Assembly: GCF_004353825.1 (NCBI RefSeq) | Contig: NZ_SMNA01000018.1 | Location: 1 to 43,250, forward strand | Source of the DNA: Occultella glacieicola | GTDB taxonomy: Bacteria; Actinomycetota; Actinomycetes; Actinomycetales; Beutenbergiaceae | Length of the DNA stretch: 43,250 nucleotides | Direction: 5' to 3' | In this document: in pieces, positions 33,029 through 41,930 of the stretch | Layout: each line of letters starts with the position of its first letter | Numbering within the stretch: the stretch's first letter is position 1 | Program-made: the position numbers and the translations under genes | Notes under the pieces: generated by a model | The model's input: only the letters and a program-made list of their open reading frames with translations | Told to the model about the DNA's origin: nothing | Databases searched by the model: none

Positions 33029-33052
33029 CCAGCGCTGACCAGTGCTGATCAG
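33023..33052. repeat. Three tandem 10-bp repeats at the dtd end
   Basis: CGCTGACCAG at 33023-33032 and 33033-33042 is followed by the near-match TGCTGATCAG at 33043-33052. The array covers the dtd stop and ends inside the stop codon of the converging ASCH gene. This could be slippage or part of a bidirectional transcription end. Confidence 0.8.
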
Positions 33053-33876
33053 TGCGGTTGGTCCTGCTCGCTTCCCGTCGGCGCGCCGTCGGCGAAGCCG
33101 AGGCCGGCCGCTGCCAGGGCGCCCGCCAGGCGGTCGAGGGCGATCGGCCCGACCCCGTGCAGGGCGGCGAGGTCGGCGGCCGTCCGGTGGCTCACCGCCT
33201 CGAGCGTGTGGACGTCGACGGCGCGCAGCGCGCGGGTGGCCGGGGCGCCGATCGACCGGGGCAGCGGGGTGCCGGGCCGTCGCGGTGGCCGGTCCCGGGG
33301 GCCGTCCAGATGGTCGAGGACGCTCTCGCCGCGGGGGGACAACCGGTAGCCGATCGCCAATGACTCGGTCAGCCCCCGCTCCTTGAGCTTGCGGACGTCG
33401 CGCTTGAAGTCGGGGGTGGGCCGCCGGACCGTCGCCGCGAGCTCGGGAGCCCGCACCTCCGGGTTGGCATCGATCAGTCTCAGGGTCGCCCGTGTCCACG
33501 GACCGAGGGTGGACGCGGCGTCGAGCCGGTCCAGGCCCGCCACGATCAGGGCCAGCTCCTCGGCGGCGGGCACCGTCTCACGGAGCCCGTCGCGCGGGTC
33601 GGGACCGGCGAACGACAGGCCGATGCGGTAGACCCGCCCGCCGGCCCGCTCGGTGAGCGCGCTCCTGAGCGCGGCCACGGACGCGGCGCCGGAGCGGCGC
33701 GCGTCCTCGGTGCGCAGCGCCGAGAGCGGGACCGCCTCGACGCCGGTGACCGCGATCAGCCCCACCGCCGTCCGGAGCCGGGTGCCCTCCTTGACGCGGG
33801 CCCGGTCCCAGCGCCGGAAGGTCAGGTCGATCGCACCGTCGCGGATCGCCTCGAGCTCAGCAGGTCGGAACAACAC
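33049..33876 (-). CDS. ASCH - winged-helix - HhH three-part protein
   Basis: This protein of about 275 residues appears to be a three-part fusion. The N-terminal ASCH-like part ([49 protein letters not shown]) suggests RNA-ligand binding. A middle winged-helix region ([42 protein letters not shown]) looks like a DNA or RNA reader. The C-terminal helix-hairpin-helix ([24 protein letters not shown]) is the kind found in small actinobacterial DNA-binding proteins. The start is uncertain between GTGs at 33876 and 33900; the former fits ASCH homologues. The role is unknown; a nucleic-acid-dependent regulator is inferred. It is downstream of the SRPBCC gene. Confidence 0.72.
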   Translation of the reverse strand: MLFRPAELEAIRDGAIDLTFRRWDRARVKEGTRLRTAVGLIAVTGVEAVPLSALRTEDARRSGAASVAALRSALTERAGGRVYRIGLSFAGPDPRDGLRETVPAAEELALIVAGLDRLDAASTLGPWTRATLRLIDANPEVRAPELAATVRRPTPDFKRDVRKLKERGLTESLAIGYRLSPRGESVLDHLDGPRDRPPRRPGTPLPRSIGAPATRALRAVDVHTLEAVSHRTAADLAALHGVGPIALDRLAGALAAAGLGFADGAPTGSEQDQPH

Positions 33877-33920
33877 ACCTCGGAGCCTAGTCCGCCTCAC
33901 CGTCCGAGACGGGGGTCGAC

Positions 33921-33971
33921 GGCGGCCGGCCCCGCGTCGAGGTCGCGCACCGGCCGGCCGGGGCCACCGCC
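33921..33971 (-). terminator. Possible hairpin after the SRPBCC gene
   Basis: GGCGG/CCGCC and GGCCCC/GGGGCC pair between 33921-33933 and 33960-33971 with a small internal loop and a 26-nt apical part. It lies downstream of the SRPBCC stop on the minus strand. It is very GC-rich with several alternative pairings, so the call is weak. Confidence 0.3.
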
Positions 33972-33985
33972 GGCGGGCGTCCGGC

Positions 33986-34435
33986 TCAGGACTGTTCGGC
34001 GAGCTCGGCGAGCCGGTCGATCGAGGCCTGCAACTTCTCGGCCGTCGTGGCCCGGGCGCGGGGCACCCGGTTCTCGTCCGTGAGTTCGGTCCAGTCGTAG
34101 GTGTGCGTGACCCTGGTCCGCGACGGGCCGAGCGCCTCGAGCTCCCAGCGCCACAGATGTCCGGGTGGCTGCTTGCCCGGCTCGGAGGGCCGCCACGCGA
34201 TCCGCCGGCCCTCCTCGAACTCGACCACGTGGTTCTCGCGGACCTGCCCCTTCGTCAGGGTCATGGTGAAGACGTCGCCGGCGGCGCGGACCCGCTGGCC
34301 GGCGGGCGCCTGCGCGAGGTTGTCGTTGCCGTCCCAGCGGGGCTGCTGACTCGGGTCGGCGATGAGGTCGAAGATGGGGCCGGCGGCGCAGGAGATCTCC
34401 CGGCCGGCGCTGACGACGCGGTTCTCGGTGGTCAT
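33986..34435 (-). CDS. SRPBCC-family lipid/ligand-binding protein
   Basis: This 149-residue single-domain START/SRPBCC protein has an N-terminal strand ([32 protein letters not shown]), a basic ligand-cavity region and a C-terminal long helix ([19 protein letters not shown]). It probably binds a small hydrophobic molecule; some members are in polyketide or stress pathways. No enzyme residue can be assigned. It is divergent from the macrodomain gene by about 230 bp. Confidence 0.85.
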   Translation of the reverse strand: MTTENRVVSAGREISCAAGPIFDLIADPSQQPRWDGNDNLAQAPAGQRVRAAGDVFTMTLTKGQVRENHVVEFEEGRRIAWRPSEPGKQPPGHLWRWELEALGPSRTRVTHTYDWTELTDENRVPRARATTAEKLQASIDRLAELAEQS

Positions 34436-34663
34436 CGACTCATCGAAGCACCGGGTTTCGGCCCCGACAACCCCGACAACCCCGGCCTAGTCCGGCGGCT
34501 CCCGGTCCGGCCGCCCCGGCCAGCCACCGTCCGCTGCTCGACGGCGAAGATCAAACGTTCCGATTCCAGAGTGAGAGGTTTGAAGGTGGCCGTCGCGGGC
34601 AGTCCGCGCCAGGCGTGCGTGGCAAGGCCGGCGACGTCGGGTCGGGACGTGCCACAGTGGGAC

Positions 34664-35173
34664 ATGCGAATCGAGGCCGTCGCGGGAGACATCACCACCC
34701 AGTCCGTGGATGCGATCGTCAACGCGGCGAACTCCTCGCTGCTCGGTGGTGGCGGGGTGGACGGCGCCATCCACCGGGCCGCAGGGCCGGCGCTGCTGGC
34801 CGAGTGCGAGCAGCTGCGGGCGACCACCCACCGGGACGGGCTGCCCGTCGGTCATGCCGTCGCGACCGGGGCCGGGAACCTGCCGGCCCGGTGGGTGATC
34901 CACACGGTCGGGCCGAACCGGCACGCCGGGCAGACGGACCCGGCGCTGCTCGCGTCCGCATTCTCGGCCAGCCTGGCCGTGGCGAGCGGGCTCGGCGCCA
35001 CCTCCGTCGCGTTCCCGGCGATCAGCGGCGGGGTCTACGGCTGGGCGATGGGCGAGGTCGCCGAGATCGCGGTCGCCACGGTCCGCGACGCCGACGCACG
35101 CGGCGTCGAGACCGTCCGGTTCGTCCTGTTCGGTGCCGACGCGCTCGCCGAGTTCCGGGCGCGGCTCGCCTGA
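34664..35173 (+). CDS. Macrodomain protein (O-acetyl-ADP-ribose deacetylase type)
   Basis: This is a 169-residue stand-alone macrodomain. [39 protein letters not shown] carries the ADP-ribose contacts (GDIT, NAAN and GGGVDGAIH), and [20 protein letters not shown] is the distal phosphate loop. These match the YmdB/MacroD class that removes acetyl from O-acetyl-ADP-ribose or ADP-ribose from proteins. The length and motifs are complete. It is a single gene; clpC begins 187 bp downstream. Confidence 0.93.
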   Translation: MRIEAVAGDITTQSVDAIVNAANSSLLGGGGVDGAIHRAAGPALLAECEQLRATTHRDGLPVGHAVATGAGNLPARWVIHTVGPNRHAGQTDPALLASAFSASLAVASGLGATSVAFPAISGGVYGWAMGEVAEIAVATVRDADARGVETVRFVLFGADALAEFRARLA

Positions 35174-35360
35174 GCCGACCCACCACGGCCGGCACGCCGA
35201 CGTGCTCGGGCGAGCATCCGCCGTCGGGCGTTGCACGATCGTGACCGGCGTGCTCTCTGCCGCTGGCGAACAGGGGCATCATCGCCGGACCCGCGCCGTT
35301 AGCATCGAAGACACACACCGCCATGACCGGTGTCGGTCCCGGCCCGTGAGGAGTACGCAG

Positions 35361-37886
35361 ATGTTCGAGAGATTTACAGACAGAGCCCGCCGAGTAGTGG
35401 TCCTTGCCCAAGAAGAGGCACGGATGCTCAACCACAACTACATCGGCACCGAGCACATCCTGCTCGGCCTCATCCACGAGGGTGAAGGCGTGGCCGCGAA
35501 GGCGCTGGAGTCGCTGAACATCTCCCTGGAAGCAGTGCGCCAGCAGGTGCAGGAGATCATCGGCGAGGGCCAGCAGGCGCCATCCGGGCACATCCCGTTC
35601 ACCCCGCGTGCGAAGAAGGTCCTCGAGCTGTCCCTGCGGGAGGCGCTCCAGCTGGGCCACAACTACATCGGCACCGAGCACATCCTGCTCGGCCTGATCC
35701 GCGAGGGCGAAGGGGTCGCCGCGCAGGTCCTGACCAAGCTGGGTGCGGACCTGAACCGCGTCCGCCAGCAGGTCATCCAGCTGCTGTCCGGCTACCAGGG
35801 CAAAGAGCCGGTCTCCGCCGGCGGCCCGAACGAGGGCACGCCCTCCGGTTCGGCGGTTCTGGACCAGTTCGGCCGCAACCTCACCCAGGCCGCCCGCGAG
35901 AACAAGCTGGACCCGGTGATCGGGCGCGGCAAGGAGATCGAGCGGGTCATGCAGGTGCTCTCCCGGCGCACCAAGAACAACCCGGTGCTGATCGGTGAGC
36001 CCGGCGTCGGCAAGACCGCCGTGGTGGAGGGCCTGGCCCAGGACATCGTGCGCGGCGACGTGCCCGAGACCCTGAAGGACAAGCAGCTCTACACCCTCGA
36101 CCTCGGCGCCCTGGTGGCCGGTTCGCGCTACCGCGGTGACTTCGAGGAGCGACTCAAGAAGGTCCTCAAGGAGATCCGCACCCGCGGCGACATCATCCTG
36201 TTCATCGACGAGATCCACACGCTCGTCGGGGCCGGTGCCGCCGAGGGCGCGATCGACGCCGCCAGCATCCTCAAGCCGATGCTCGCTCGCGGTGAGCTGC
36301 AGACCATCGGGGCGACCACCCTCGAGGAGTACCGCAAGCACATCGAGAAGGACGCCGCGCTCGAGCGCCGGTTCCAGCCGATCCAGGTGGCCGAGCCCAC
36401 GCTCGCGCACGCCATCGAGATCCTCAAGGGCCTGCGGGACCGGTACGAGGCGCACCACCGGGTGACGATCACCGACGCCGCCCTCGTGGCCGCGGCGAAC
36501 CTCGCCGACCGGTACGTCAACGACCGGTTCCTGCCGGACAAGGCGATCGACCTGATCGACGAGGCCGGCGCCCGCCTGCGGATCCGCCGGATGACGGCGC
36601 CGCCGGAGCTGCGCGAGCTCGACGAGCAGATCGCCGAGACCCGGCGCTCCAAGGAGTCGGCGATCGACGATCAGGACTTCGAGCGGGCCGCGCGGCTGCG
36701 GGACGAGGAGAAGAACCTCGCCAACACCCGCGCCGACCGGGAGAAGGCCTGGAAGTCCGGGGACATGGACAACGTGGCCGAGGTCGATGAGGAACTCATC
36801 GCCGAGGTGCTCGCCGCGTCCACCGGGATCCCGGTCTTCAAGCTCACCGAGGAGGAGTCCTCGCGGCTGCTGCGGATGGAGGACGAGCTGCACAAGCGGA
36901 TCGTCGGCCAGGACGCGGCCATCAAGGCGCTGTCCCAGGCGATCCGGCGCACCCGCGCGGGTCTGAAGGACCCGAAGCGTCCCGGCGGCTCGTTCATCTT
37001 CGCCGGCCCCACCGGTGTCGGGAAGACCGAGCTCGCCAAGGCGCTCGCGGAGTTCCTGTTCGGCGACGAGGACGCCCTCATCCAGCTGGACATGAGCGAG
37101 TTCTCCGAGAAGCACACCGTGTCGCGGCTGTTCGGGTCCCCGCCCGGATACGTCGGCTACGAGGAGGGCGGCCAACTCACCGAGAAGGTGCGCCGCAAGC
37201 CGTTCTCGGTGGTGCTCTTCGACGAGGTGGAGAAGGCCCACGCGGACATCTTCAACTCGCTGCTGCAGATCCTCGAGGACGGTCGCCTGACCGACTCCCA
37301 GGGCCGGGTGGTGGACTTCAAGAACACCGTGATCATCATGACCACGAACCTCGGTACCCGGGACATCGCGAAGGGCCTGCTGACCGGCTTCCAGGCCGGT
37401 GGCGACCTGTCCACGAACTACGACCGGATGAAGGTCAAGGTCAACGACGAGCTGAAGCAGCACTTCCGCCCCGAGTTCCTGAACCGTGTCGACGACGTGA
37501 TCGTGTTCCCGCAGCTGTCCCAGGAGGAGATCTACCAGATCGTCGACCTGATGATGGCCCAGCTGTCCACCCGCCTGGCGGACAAGGACATGACGATCGA
37601 GCTCACCGGCGCGGCGAAGGACCTGATCGCCGAGCGTGGTTACGACCCGGTGCTCGGCGCCCGGCCGCTCCGTCGCGCGATCCAGCGCGAGATCGAGGAC
37701 CAGCTCTCCGAGAAGATCCTCTACGGCGAGCTCGCCGCGGGCCAGCACATCACGGTCGACGCCGTGGGGGAGGGCCTGCTCGGGGAGTTCACGTTCCACG
37801 GCGAGGCCAAGGCCGAGAAGGAGAAGGAACCGCTCGCGGTCGGGGCCGGCATCACGCCGGAGCTGCCCGCAGCGAGCGCGGACTGA
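35361..37886 (+). CDS. clpC: ATP-dependent Clp protease ATP-binding subunit ClpC
   Basis: ClpC is a AAA+ unfoldase feeding ClpP for protein quality control. The 841-residue product has two N-terminal Clp_N repeats ([13 protein letters not shown] occurs twice, near residues 26 and 101). Nucleotide-binding domain 1 has Walker A GEPGVGKT and Walker [10 protein letters not shown]. The UVR segment ([23 protein letters not shown]) separates ClpC from ClpA. Domain 2 has GPTGVGKT and [11 protein letters not shown]. The ClpP-docking loop is of the expected class. GAGGAG (35348-35353) precedes the ATG. The 187-bp upstream region is a plausible promoter, but no sure CtsR or ClgR operator was seen. A hairpin terminator follows. 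Confidence 0.97.
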   Translation: MFERFTDRARRVVVLAQEEARMLNHNYIGTEHILLGLIHEGEGVAAKALESLNISLEAVRQQVQEIIGEGQQAPSGHIPFTPRAKKVLELSLREALQLGHNYIGTEHILLGLIREGEGVAAQVLTKLGADLNRVRQQVIQLLSGYQGKEPVSAGGPNEGTPSGSAVLDQFGRNLTQAARENKLDPVIGRGKEIERVMQVLSRRTKNNPVLIGEPGVGKTAVVEGLAQDIVRGDVPETLKDKQLYTLDLGALVAGSRYRGDFEERLKKVLKEIRTRGDIILFIDEIHTLVGAGAAEGAIDAASILKPMLARGELQTIGATTLEEYRKHIEKDAALERRFQPIQVAEPTLAHAIEILKGLRDRYEAHHRVTITDAALVAAANLADRYVNDRFLPDKAIDLIDEAGARLRIRRMTAPPELRELDEQIAETRRSKESAIDDQDFERAARLRDEEKNLANTRADREKAWKSGDMDNVAEVDEELIAEVLAASTGIPVFKLTEEESSRLLRMEDELHKRIVGQDAAIKALSQAIRRTRAGLKDPKRPGGSFIFAGPTGVGKTELAKALAEFLFGDEDALIQLDMSEFSEKHTVSRLFGSPPGYVGYEEGGQLTEKVRRKPFSVVLFDEVEKAHADIFNSLLQILEDGRLTDSQGRVVDFKNTVIIMTTNLGTRDIAKGLLTGFQAGGDLSTNYDRMKVKVNDELKQHFRPEFLNRVDDVIVFPQLSQEEIYQIVDLMMAQLSTRLADKDMTIELTGAAKDLIAERGYDPVLGARPLRRAIQREIEDQLSEKILYGELAAGQHITVDAVGEGLLGEFTFHGEAKAEKEKEPLAVGAGITPELPAASAD

Positions 37887-37902
37887 CCCGACCTGCAGTT
37901 CA

Positions 37903-37939
37903 CGAAGGGCCGGCCACCATCACGGTGGCCGGCCCTTCG
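37903..37939 (+). terminator. Intrinsic terminator-like hairpin after clpC
   Basis: A perfect 16-bp stem (CGAAGGGCCGGCCACC with its complement, 37903-37918 with 37924-37939) encloses a 5-nt loop. It starts 16 bp after the clpC stop. No T-tract follows. The core GAAGGGCCG is the same as in the hairpin at 23602. Confidence 0.85.
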
Positions 37940-37982
37940 CGCCGCCGCGGGGGTCCGGCGTCGGGCCCGGGCGCTCGGGCCC

Positions 37983-38020
37983 GCGTTCGTCCTGCGTGCC
38001 TGCGTTCGTCCTGCGGGCCT
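37983..38020. repeat. 19-bp tandem repeat upstream of the basic protein gene
   Basis: Units at 37983-38001 and 38002-38020 match at 18 of 19 positions (GCGTTCGTCCTGCGTGCCT type). They lie between the clpC terminator and the next gene's GTG at 38093, close to the expected promoter position. Confidence 0.8.
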
Positions 38021-38092
38021 GCGACGCCTCCGCGTAGTCTCGGTCCCGAGGCGCGGCGCGGCCCTCGCGCGGCGGATGATCGGGAGGCGATC

Positions 38093-38629
38093 GTGGCAAA
38101 GGCAACGCTGGGGAACCTGACGTCCAAGGAGTACGAACTCGTCCTGGAGACGGAGAGGAAGAACCTGGACACCCTCGACGAGGACGGCCTCGATTCGCTC
38201 CTGACGCGGGTGCGGCGGGCCCGCACGAAGTACGTGAAGCTGCACCGCGACGAGGTCGCCGCCGCCGTTCCCGCCAAGGGCGCCCGCGGCGCAGCCAGTG
38301 CGGCGCCGCGGCGCAGCGGGGACAAGGCGGAGATCTTCGAGGAGTCCCTGGCCCGGGTCAGCGCCGCCCTGGCGAAGGCAGCCCGGGCGAGCGCCGCCGA
38401 GCTGAAGGCGGAGCGGCTTGCCGCCGCGGCGGGCGGCGCCGCGGCCTCCCCGGCCGCCGCGCCCGCGAAGACCACCCGCGCGAAGGCGGGCGCGAAGGCG
38501 GGCACTGCGAAGGCGAGTGCCGCGAAGGCGAGCACGAAGGTCGGCTCCCGCTCCGCCGTCGCGAAGAAGACGGCCGCGAGCAGCAAGGCGCAGGGTGCCC
38601 GCCGGCAGGCTAAGAGCGACGCCCGCTGA
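38093..38629 (+). CDS. Basic H1-like putative nucleoid protein
   Basis: This 178-residue protein has a folded N-terminal 60 residues (KATLGNLTSKEYELVLETERKNLDTLDEDGLDSLLTRVRRARTKYVKLHRDE) of an actinobacterial hypothetical family. A coiled-coil-like middle and a tail rich in Ala/Lys (AKAGAKAGTAKASAAKAS) resembling histone H1 follow. A DNA- or RNA-binding nucleoid role is likely but not shown. The GTG at 38093 has GGGAGG 5 nt upstream. It lies between two strong hairpins, so it is transcribed on its own. Confidence 0.82.
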   Translation: MAKATLGNLTSKEYELVLETERKNLDTLDEDGLDSLLTRVRRARTKYVKLHRDEVAAAVPAKGARGAASAAPRRSGDKAEIFEESLARVSAALAKAARASAAELKAERLAAAAGGAAASPAAAPAKTTRAKAGAKAGTAKASAAKASTKVGSRSAVAKKTAASSKAQGARRQAKSDAR

Positions 38630-38715
38630 CCGGCGGCGAGGTAGCCGCCTGCGTGTCGAGGCAGTCCGTTCGCGGTGACTACTTCGACGGGCCCGGGACT
38701 GACTCGCTGATCCGC

Positions 38716-38750
38716 TGCGTCACTGACCCGTCCGGCGGGTCAGTGACGCA
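38716..38750. terminator. Bidirectional hairpin terminator
   Basis: A perfect 15-bp stem (TGCGTCACTGACCCG pairs with CGGGTCAGTGACGCA) has a 5-nt loop. It lies between the basic-protein gene and the converging SGNH hydrolase, so it can serve both strands. Confidence 0.8.
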
Positions 38751-38780
38751 ACGGCCGGAAAGCCGCGTCCGGAGTGACCG

Positions 38781-39371
38781 TCAGGCGGTGCGGTAGGCCT
38801 CGAGCCAGAGGTCCGCGAGGAGCCGGTGGCCGGCGGGCGTCGGGTGCACGCCGTCGTGGGCGAGCGCCGCCGCACCAACCCGGGCCGCCGCCTGTGCGTA
38901 CGGTCCGTCCGTCGCGACGTACTCGGCCCCGAACTCCTCGGCCAGGCGCCGCACTGCCGCGATCTTCGGGTCCAGGTCCTCGCGCCAGTCCCACTGGTCC
39001 GGGCCGAGCGCCAGCAGGAACGGCTCGACGAGCAGGATCCGGCCGACTCCCGCCGCCCGGCTCCGAGCGAGCAGGTCCCGGTAGCCAGCCTCGTAGGACC
39101 GCGCGGACGTCGGGTCGTCACGGTCGTAGCGGCGCCAGGTGTCGTTGATGCCGATCATGATCGACAGCACGTCGGGGGTGTGCGCGAGGACGTCCGCGTC
39201 CCAGCGTGCTTGCAGGTCCACCACGCGGTTGCCGCTGATGCCGGTGTTGAGCACCCGCTCGTCCGGGAGGTCGGCGGCGACCAGGGCGGCGTAGCCGTCG
39301 CCCAGGCTGGCGAGATCGTCACGGTCACGGCCGGCGTCGGTGATCGAGTCACCGGTGAGGAGAATGGTCAC
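38781..39371 (-). CDS. SGNH/GDSL-family hydrolase
   Basis: This 196-residue cytosolic esterase or lipase-like enzyme has all blocks of the family. LLTGDSITDAG carries the Ser, NTGISGNRV the Gly, MIGINDTWRR the Asn, and AHDGVHPTPAG the Asp/His pair. The compact size resembles acyl-CoA thioesterase or carbohydrate acetylesterases; the substrate is unknown. The GTG at 39371 begins VTILLTGDSITD; upstream sequence in the frame is not conserved in character. It is divergent from the SDR gene. Confidence 0.9.
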   Translation of the reverse strand: MTILLTGDSITDAGRDRDDLASLGDGYAALVAADLPDERVLNTGISGNRVVDLQARWDADVLAHTPDVLSIMIGINDTWRRYDRDDPTSARSYEAGYRDLLARSRAAGVGRILLVEPFLLALGPDQWDWREDLDPKIAAVRRLAEEFGAEYVATDGPYAQAAARVGAAALAHDGVHPTPAGHRLLADLWLEAYRTA

Positions 39372-39493
39372 GATCGGGCAGCCTACTGATCCGTTCCCGA
39401 GGAGTGAACACCCGTGGTCACCATCCGGACGGACTCCTAGGATGATCGCGATCGGCGGCGCTCGCGCCGTGTCCATGCTGCAGAGGGGCATCC

Positions 39494-40252
39494 ATGTCGG
39501 ACATCCAGGACCTCAAGGTCGTCATCACCGGGGGAGCGGCCGGCATCGGCGCGGCGACGGCCGCCGAGTTCCTCACGCAGGGCGCGCGGGTCGCGGTCCT
39601 GGACCTGACCGAGTCCCGCGACGACGGCGTGGCCTCCTTCGTCTGTGACATCACCGACGAGGCCGCCACCAGGGCGGCCATGGCCGCCGCGGCCGAGGAG
39701 CTGGACGGCATCGACGCGGTGATCAACAACGCCGGCATCGGCGCCCAGGGCACGGTCGAGGACGGTGACCTGGACCTGTGGCGCAAGGTGCTCGACGTGA
39801 ACGTCGTCGGGATGGCCTCGGTCACCCGGGCCGCCCTGCCCTACCTGCGCGAGTCGGACCGCGCCGCGGTCGTGAACATCTCCTCGATCGTCGCGCTCGT
39901 CGGCCTCGTGCAGCGGGCCGCGTACGCCGCGAGCAAGGGCGCGGTGCTCGCGCTGACCAAGGCGATGGCCGCCGACCACGTCGGCGAGGGCATCCGGGTC
40001 AACTGCGTGGCCCCCGGCACCGTCCGCACCGAGTGGATCGACCGGTTGCTCGAGAACGCCGCGGACCCGGTCGCCGAGCGCGCCGTGCTCGAGGGGCGCC
40101 AGCCGATGGGCCGGCTCGTGTCGCCGGAGGACGTGGCCAAGGCCGTGCTGTACCTGGCCTCCCCGGCCTCCGGATCGGTGACCGGAACCTGCCTGTCCGT
40201 GGACGGCGGCACCGCCGGGGTGCAGCTGCCCCGACCGGCCCCGGTCGGATGA
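39494..40252 (+). CDS. Short-chain dehydrogenase/reductase (SDR)
   Basis: This is a 252-residue classical SDR. It has the NAD(P)-binding VITGGAAGIGAATAAEF, the Asp of VAVLDLTES (suggesting NAD preference), INNAGIG, the catalytic Ser in NISSIVAL, and YAASKGAVLAL with Tyr/Lys. It ends with SPASGSVTGTCLSVDGGTAG. The stop overlaps the aldo-keto reductase start, so the two probably act together. By pairing, L-fucose or D-arabinose type sugar oxidation is likely but unproven. Confidence 0.92.
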   Translation: MSDIQDLKVVITGGAAGIGAATAAEFLTQGARVAVLDLTESRDDGVASFVCDITDEAATRAAMAAAAEELDGIDAVINNAGIGAQGTVEDGDLDLWRKVLDVNVVGMASVTRAALPYLRESDRAAVVNISSIVALVGLVQRAAYAASKGAVLALTKAMAADHVGEGIRVNCVAPGTVRTEWIDRLLENAADPVAERAVLEGRQPMGRLVSPEDVAKAVLYLASPASGSVTGTCLSVDGGTAGVQLPRPAPVG

Positions 40253-41244
40253 GCGAACTCCCGCCGGTCGGACTCGGTGGGGCCGCGTTCGGCAACCTAT
40301 ACGGGCCGGTACCCGACGCCGTCGCCGAGGAGATCCTCGACGCCGCCTGGGCGGCCGGGATCCGCTACTTCGACACCGCCCCGCACTACGGCCTCGGCCT
40401 GTCCGAGGAGCGCCTGGGCGCACTCCTCGCGCGGCGGCCGCGCGCGGAGTACGTGCTCTCCACCAAGGTGGGCCGGCTGCTCGAGCCCAACCCCGACCAC
40501 GTGCCGGGCGCGCTGGATACCGAGAAGGGTTTCTGGGTGCCGACCAACCGCCGGCGGGTCGTGGACCTCAGCCCCGCGGGGATCCGGGACAGCCTCACCG
40601 CGAGCCTGGAGCGGCTCGGACTCGACCGCGTCGATGTGGCCTACCTCCACGACCCGGAGGAGTACCCGCGCGCCGAGGCGCACGCCGCCATCAGGACCCT
40701 GATCGAGATGCGTGAGGAGGGTCTGGTCACGGCGATCGGCGCCGGGGCGAAGGACGTTCCGGTGCTCGTCGACCTGGTCCGGGCCGCCGCGGTCCCGAAC
40801 GGCCGCGGTGGCGGGCACGGGATGGATCTGGTCATGGTCGCCGGCCGTTACACCCTGCTCGAGCAGCCCGCCTGGCCCGGGCTGGTGCCGGCCTGCGCCG
40901 AGCACGGGGTCGGGATCGTGAACGTGGGGGTCTTCAACTCCGGCCTGCTCGCGCGGAAACAGGTGCCCCCGGACGCCACCTACGAGTACGGTCCCGCCCC
41001 GGCCGCCATGATCGAGCGGGCGAACCGGATCGCCGGGGTCTGCGCCCGATTCGGGGTGGATCTGCCGACCGCGGCCGTGCACTTCGGGCGCCGGGCCCGG
41101 GGCGTCGTGAACGCCACGTTCGGCCTCAGTTCCGCGGCGGAGGTGCGCGAGCTCGTCGCTCGGCTGGACGCCCAGGTCGACGACGCGCTCTGGGTCGCCC
41201 TGGTGGCCGAGGGACTCCTTCCCGACGGCGTGATCGCGGCCTGA
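40249..41244 (+). CDS. Aldo/keto reductase (D-threo-aldose dehydrogenase-like)
   Basis: This is a 331-residue TIM-barrel oxidoreductase. The catalytic tetrad is visible: Asp and Tyr in RYFDTAPHYGLGLSEERLG, Lys in VLSTKVGRLL and His in VAYLHDPEEY. GLGGAAFGNLYGPV at the start resembles L-fucose/D-threo-aldose 1-dehydrogenases. The ATG at 40249 overlaps the SDR stop, so translation is coupled. It may oxidise a free sugar to a lactone with the SDR completing or sharing the pathway, an inference from family and context. It converges with a lipoprotein gene. Confidence 0.92.
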   Translation: MSELPPVGLGGAAFGNLYGPVPDAVAEEILDAAWAAGIRYFDTAPHYGLGLSEERLGALLARRPRAEYVLSTKVGRLLEPNPDHVPGALDTEKGFWVPTNRRRVVDLSPAGIRDSLTASLERLGLDRVDVAYLHDPEEYPRAEAHAAIRTLIEMREEGLVTAIGAGAKDVPVLVDLVRAAAVPNGRGGGHGMDLVMVAGRYTLLEQPAWPGLVPACAEHGVGIVNVGVFNSGLLARKQVPPDATYEYGPAPAAMIERANRIAGVCARFGVDLPTAAVHFGRRARGVVNATFGLSSAAEVRELVARLDAQVDDALWVALVAEGLLPDGVIAA

Positions 41245-41266
41245 CCGGGCGGCTCACCGTCCCGAG

Positions 41267-41309
41267 GTGGGCGCCTGCGCGGAAAGCGCGCGGGTCGCTA
41301 CGCGCCCAC
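41267..41309. terminator. Possible convergent-gene hairpin
   Basis: GTGGGCGC (41267-41274) pairs with GCGCCCAC (41302-41309), and a shorter GCGC/GCGC stem lies inside. It spans the stop codon of the lipoprotein gene on the minus strand and follows the aldo-keto reductase. The large loop makes this weaker than the other hairpins. Confidence 0.35.
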
Positions 41310-41741
41310 GTAGAAGAACTGCTCCGCGGGACAGTTCTCGGGGATCTCGACGCGCTCGTCCTCGCGCAACGGGACGGAGCCAAGCCCGCCACCGAGCTCG
41401 ATCCGTTCGCCGACCGTCACGGACATCCCCTGCACCCGCAGCGTCTGGCCGTCCCACTCGACCTCCGGCCACGGGAACACCGGCGTGACCTCCATGGGCT
41501 GCGACGGGTCGGCCTCCAGCGGCACCTCGGTCCGGACCACCAGGCAGCCGCCGGCCAGTTCCAGCGTGCCGACCAGTACGGCCCCGTCCCCGCCCTCGGC
41601 GTCCTGCGCGGACCAGGTCGCGAGCGCGTCCGGGCGGTCGTCCTCGGACGGCTCGGCCGGGCCGGCCGAGCACGCGCCCACGGCGAGCGTGAGAGCGCAC
41701 GCGAGGGCCGCCGTCGCACTCGTGCGAACCACCGAGATCAC
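41298..41741 (-). CDS. Small lipoprotein of unknown function
   Basis: This 147-residue precursor has a signal segment VRTSATAALACALTLAVGAC and lipidated Cys24 (lipobox AVGAC). An acidic linker and a beta-rich domain follow (GAVLVGTLELAGGCLVVRTEVPLE, QTLRVQGMSVTVGERIELGGG) with two Cys (GGC, ENC) that may form a disulfide. The GTG at 41741 is chosen because AGGAGG lies 8 nt upstream; the GTG at 41771 has no such site. Homologues are not recognised. It is divergent from the helicase gene. Confidence 0.75.
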   Translation of the reverse strand: MISVVRTSATAALACALTLAVGACSAGPAEPSEDDRPDALATWSAQDAEGGDGAVLVGTLELAGGCLVVRTEVPLEADPSQPMEVTPVFPWPEVEWDGQTLRVQGMSVTVGERIELGGGLGSVPLREDERVEIPENCPAEQFFYVGA

Positions 41742-41930
41742 CGTGCCTGCCTCCTGTCCCCATTGTGACACTTCTCACGTCATTCGTTGAATGTCCGCGC
41801 CATGGTGGACAATGGGTTTCAGGCGCGCACGATTCGCGCCGACATCGCGGTTCTTCATGCGCCGGCCACTCGGCCAGGCAGCACCAGTGTCGACCACTGC
41901 GGTGAACCCATCGAACGAGAGAACAACTCC

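Noticed and set aside
35174-35360. Possible ClgR-type operator (CCGCTGGCGAAC) upstream of clpC
   Set aside because: The spacing between the CGC and GCG half-sites is two bases rather than the five I recall for ClgR, so the match is not supported.
35022-37799. A 925-codon open frame on the minus strand opposite clpC
   Set aside because: It is a GC-driven shadow: the + strand product is a complete ClpC with all AAA+ motifs, while the minus product has only Leu/Gly/Asp/Val-rich low-information sequence.
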